Both the position numbers and the translations under genes were made by a program. From positions 1 to 18,752 of the forward strand of contig JAUVOS010000015.1 in NCBI GenBank assembly GCA_030599055.1: a stretch of 18,752 nucleotides of DNA, in the 5' to 3' direction. A model generated the notes under the pieces. That model saw nothing but the letters and a program-made list of their open reading frames with translations. It was not told the origin of the DNA and searched no databases. Every line of letters starts with the position of its first letter. Positions within the stretch are counted from its first letter, which is position 1. Of the stretch, positions 16,700 through 18,752 are shown in pieces. Origin of the DNA: Lutibacter sp. GTDB taxonomy: Bacteria; Bacteroidota; Bacteroidia; Flavobacteriales; Flavobacteriaceae.

Positions 16700-18376
16700 A
16701 TGAAATTATTAAAACTGACTGTATTTACAGTAGCCCTCATCACTTTAATAAGCTGTGGTAAAACTGGAAATACTTCACTTACCGGATGGACAGATAGAGA
16801 TAAAGCAGCAGCAGGTTTTTCAACCCCACAAAAATTCAAAAACCAAAAAACTCCAGCAGGAATGGTTCTTGTAGAAGGTGGAACGTTTACGATGGGTCAT
16901 GTTCAAGATGATGTAATATTTGATTGGAATACAACTCCCGTAAAACAACAAGTACGTTCCTTTTACATGGACGAGGCTGAGGTTACAAACCAAGAATATA
17001 TTTTTTATTTAGAATGGACAGAAAGAGTTTTCCCTCCGCATAATGAAAATTATAAGCATATCTTTAGTTCTACTCTTCCCGATACATTGGTGTGGAGGGA
17101 TCGTTTAGGATCAAATGAATTCTTGACAGAAACGTACCTAAGACATCCTGCGTATGCAAATTATCCGGTAGTAGGAGTAAGTTGGGTTCAAGCAACTGAA
17201 TATTGCAAATGGCGTGGTGATCGAGTTAATGAAAAGATATTAATGGATAGAGGTATTTTAAAAAATCTCTTTGTATTAGATTCGTTAAGTATCGAAGGTA
17301 GAGATCATTTTGTAACGGACACGTATCTATTAAATCCAAGGTATATGTTTGATGGTGATTCAAGTATATTCAACAAAGGCCTCCCTGAAAAGAGAGTACG
17401 AAAAAGAGGTGAACCAAGAGCGAGAAGAGGGCAGTTTAGTGGAAGGCATGTAAAAACATCAGATGGCATATTTTTACCTAAATTCCGATTACCTACTGAA
17501 AGCGAATGGGAATTTGCTGCAAAATCACTTTCGGAGAACAGAACATATAATGAATTAAGAGGGCGTAAAAAATATCCATGGAACGGACGTTATACAAGGA
17601 ACAAAGAAAAAAAGTATCGAGGTGATCAATTAGCTAATTTCAAATTAGGAAAAGGTGATTATAGTGGTTTAGCAGGATGGAGTAATGATGGCGCAGATAT
17701 CACAATACAAGTAAGATCCTATCCGCCAAATGCATATGGCCTATATGATATGGCAGGTAATGTGGCAGAATGGGTAGCTGACGTTTATCGTCCTATAATT
17801 GATACAGAAGCAAATGATTTCAATTACTATCGTGGCAATGTGTTTTCAAAACCAAAAATTAATCGAGAGGGAAGAGTTGTCATAGCTGATTATACAACTG
17901 TAGATTATGACACCTTAGATAACGGAAGAATTATACCAGCTGATAGACCAGGAAATATTATTTATGTTCCTATTACAAAAAGGGACGCTTTTATGCGTAA
18001 TAATTATGAGAAATCATATAATGTAGATTACAAAGATGGTGATATAGCATCTACTAGAGAATTTGAAAAAGATGAAGAAGATCTTGATGTATCACCAAGA
18101 ATGTATAATCATCCGGTGATTCCAAAAATCTTAGGTGAAGGAGGAATGCGAAGACAAATATATGACGACAAAATACGCCGAACACTGGTGAGTGATAAAA
18201 CACGTGTATATAAAGGTGGGTCTTGGAATGATAGGGAATATTGGTTGGATCCGGCTCAAAGACGCTATTTACCACAATATTCAGCAACAAGTTATATTGG
18301 ATTTAGGTGTGCCATGGATCGCGTAGGACCCATGCGAGTTGATAAGAGAAGCGCCTATCCTAAAAATAAAAAATAA
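16700..18376 (+). CDS. gldJ: GldJ gliding / T9SS lipoprotein, mirror copy
   Basis: Same product as at 377-2053: lipobox LISC with Cys19, an FGE/SUMF-type fold (EGGTFTMG, RLPTESEWEFAA, YDMAGNVAEW, GFRCAMD) without the catalytic cysteine pair, two long insertions and a basic C-terminal tail. The start is ATG at 16700, with an alternative ATG three codons earlier at 16691. It is followed by its own terminator and then murF, as in the left arm. Confidence 0.88.
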   Translation: MKLLKLTVFTVALITLISCGKTGNTSLTGWTDRDKAAAGFSTPQKFKNQKTPAGMVLVEGGTFTMGHVQDDVIFDWNTTPVKQQVRSFYMDEAEVTNQEYIFYLEWTERVFPPHNENYKHIFSSTLPDTLVWRDRLGSNEFLTETYLRHPAYANYPVVGVSWVQATEYCKWRGDRVNEKILMDRGILKNLFVLDSLSIEGRDHFVTDTYLLNPRYMFDGDSSIFNKGLPEKRVRKRGEPRARRGQFSGRHVKTSDGIFLPKFRLPTESEWEFAAKSLSENRTYNELRGRKKYPWNGRYTRNKEKKYRGDQLANFKLGKGDYSGLAGWSNDGADITIQVRSYPPNAYGLYDMAGNVAEWVADVYRPIIDTEANDFNYYRGNVFSKPKINREGRVVIADYTTVDYDTLDNGRIIPADRPGNIIYVPITKRDAFMRNNYEKSYNVDYKDGDIASTREFEKDEEDLDVSPRMYNHPVIPKILGEGGMRRQIYDDKIRRTLVSDKTRVYKGGSWNDREYWLDPAQRRYLPQYSATSYIGFRCAMDRVGPMRVDKRSAYPKNKK

Positions 18377-18397
18377 ATAAAACCGATTCATAAATTC

Positions 18398-18431
18398 AAA
18401 CCTCATATTCGAAAGAAAATGAGGTTTTTTT
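18398..18431 (+). terminator. gldJ terminator, mirror copy
   Basis: AAACCTCAT (18398-18406), 12-base loop, ATGAGGTTT (18419-18427) running into seven T ending at 18431. The murF GTG follows 13 bases later. Confidence 0.83.
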
Positions 18432-18444
18432 GTATCTTTCATCC

Positions 18445-18752
18445 GTGAAAATTAGAGAAATATATCAAAAGTATTCACAGACCTACAAAGTTTCAACGGA
18501 CACGCGTACTGTTGAAAAAGGAAGTATTTTTTTTGCATTAAAAGGCGAGAATTTTAACGCCAATAAATTTGCAGGAAAAGCATTAGAAAATGGGGCAAAT
18601 TATGTAGTTATTGATGAGAAACAGTTTTATGAAAATGACAATAGATATATTCTAGTAGAAGATTCCTTGCAAACACTTCAATATCTTGCAAAATATCATA
18701 GACAAGAATTAGGGATTCCAATTATTGCTTTAACAGGAAGTAATGGAAAGAC
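18445..18752 (+). CDS. murF: MurF 5' fragment, mirror copy
   Basis: Same 102 codons as the fragment at 1-308, reading from GTG 18445 through STDTR to the P-loop ALTGSNGKT, cut at the window edge after GKT plus two bases. This easier-to-read orientation shows the Mur ligase N-terminal domain (SIFFALKGENFNANKFAGKA, then GANYVVID) directly. Truncation is due to the sequence end, not to a mutation. Confidence 0.88.
   Translation, partial: MKIREIYQKYSQTYKVSTDTRTVEKGSIFFALKGENFNANKFAGKALENGANYVVIDEKQFYENDNRYILVEDSLQTLQYLAKYHRQELGIPIIALTGSNGK

Larger units (their letters stand above)
9377..18752. repeat. Right arm of window-wide perfect inverted repeat
   Basis: Mirror of 1-9376 with no spacer and no visible divergence. 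Because the arms end together at both window edges, the window appears to be a whole contig whose two ends were set by the same break, rather than a random slice of a larger replicon. Gene counts and copy-number statements should treat the features in this arm as duplicates of the left-arm ones until reads spanning 9376/9377 show otherwise. Confidence 0.97.

Noticed and set aside
9424..18752. Genuine second gene set (paralogous porU, porV, gldJ, cdd, KAS)
   Set aside because: No substitutions were seen in coding or non-coding DNA relative to the left arm, and there is no spacer or mobile element at the junction. It is better explained as the same locus read on the other strand.
1..18752. CRISPR array, defence island, toxin-antitoxin, phage or retron elements
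   Set aside because: I saw no spaced direct-repeat arrays, no nuclease, reverse transcriptase or phage proteins, and no small paired genes. All long frames belong to known core families.

Overview
The window is one perfect inverted repeat. Bases 1-9376 and 9377-18752 are reverse complements of each other. Every left-arm feature at x has a mirror at 18753-x on the other strand, and I found no mismatch at the ends, at the centre or in any pair of gene products. The unique content is therefore about 9.4 kb, shown twice. The fold point (9376/9377) is exactly the dyad of the Rho-independent terminator behind a ketoacyl synthase gene. Both outer ends stop at the same base inside murF. The simplest reading is an assembly or library artefact: a 9,376-bp contig walked out and back through a self-complementary terminator. 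A real head-to-head duplication or a covalently closed hairpin end is possible but unsupported.

The organism looks like a member of the Flavobacteriia (Bacteroidota). The DNA is AT-rich. Promoter-like sites follow the Bacteroidota pattern TTG-N19-TAnnTTTG, and Shine-Dalgarno sequences are absent or weak. The genes are the type IX secretion (T9SS) and gliding set gldJ, porU and porV, with gldJ followed by murF as in Flavobacterium-type genomes.

Unique layout, left arm: the first 102 codons of murF (minus strand, running off the edge); the gldJ terminator; gldJ (minus), a lipoprotein of the gliding/T9SS machinery with a formylglycine-generating-enzyme fold; a 532-bp divergent control region with a gldJ promoter candidate and a dyad; then on the plus strand porU (C25-peptidase sortase of the T9SS attachment complex), porV (outer-membrane shuttle barrel), cdd (cytidine deaminase, TTG start), a hairpin, and a FabH-like ketoacyl-ACP synthase with its own promoter candidate, ending in the central terminator. 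The right arm, 9377-18752, is the mirror copy.

GldJ supports the T9SS/gliding motor. The translocon exports proteins with a conserved C-terminal domain, PorV carries them to the attachment complex, and PorU cleaves that domain and links the protein to surface lipopolysaccharide. The cdd, ketoacyl synthase and murF genes are housekeeping or metabolic neighbours. I see no tRNA, rRNA, CRISPR array, insertion sequence, phage gene or defence gene, and nothing I would call a new biological system. The real anomaly is the palindromic structure.
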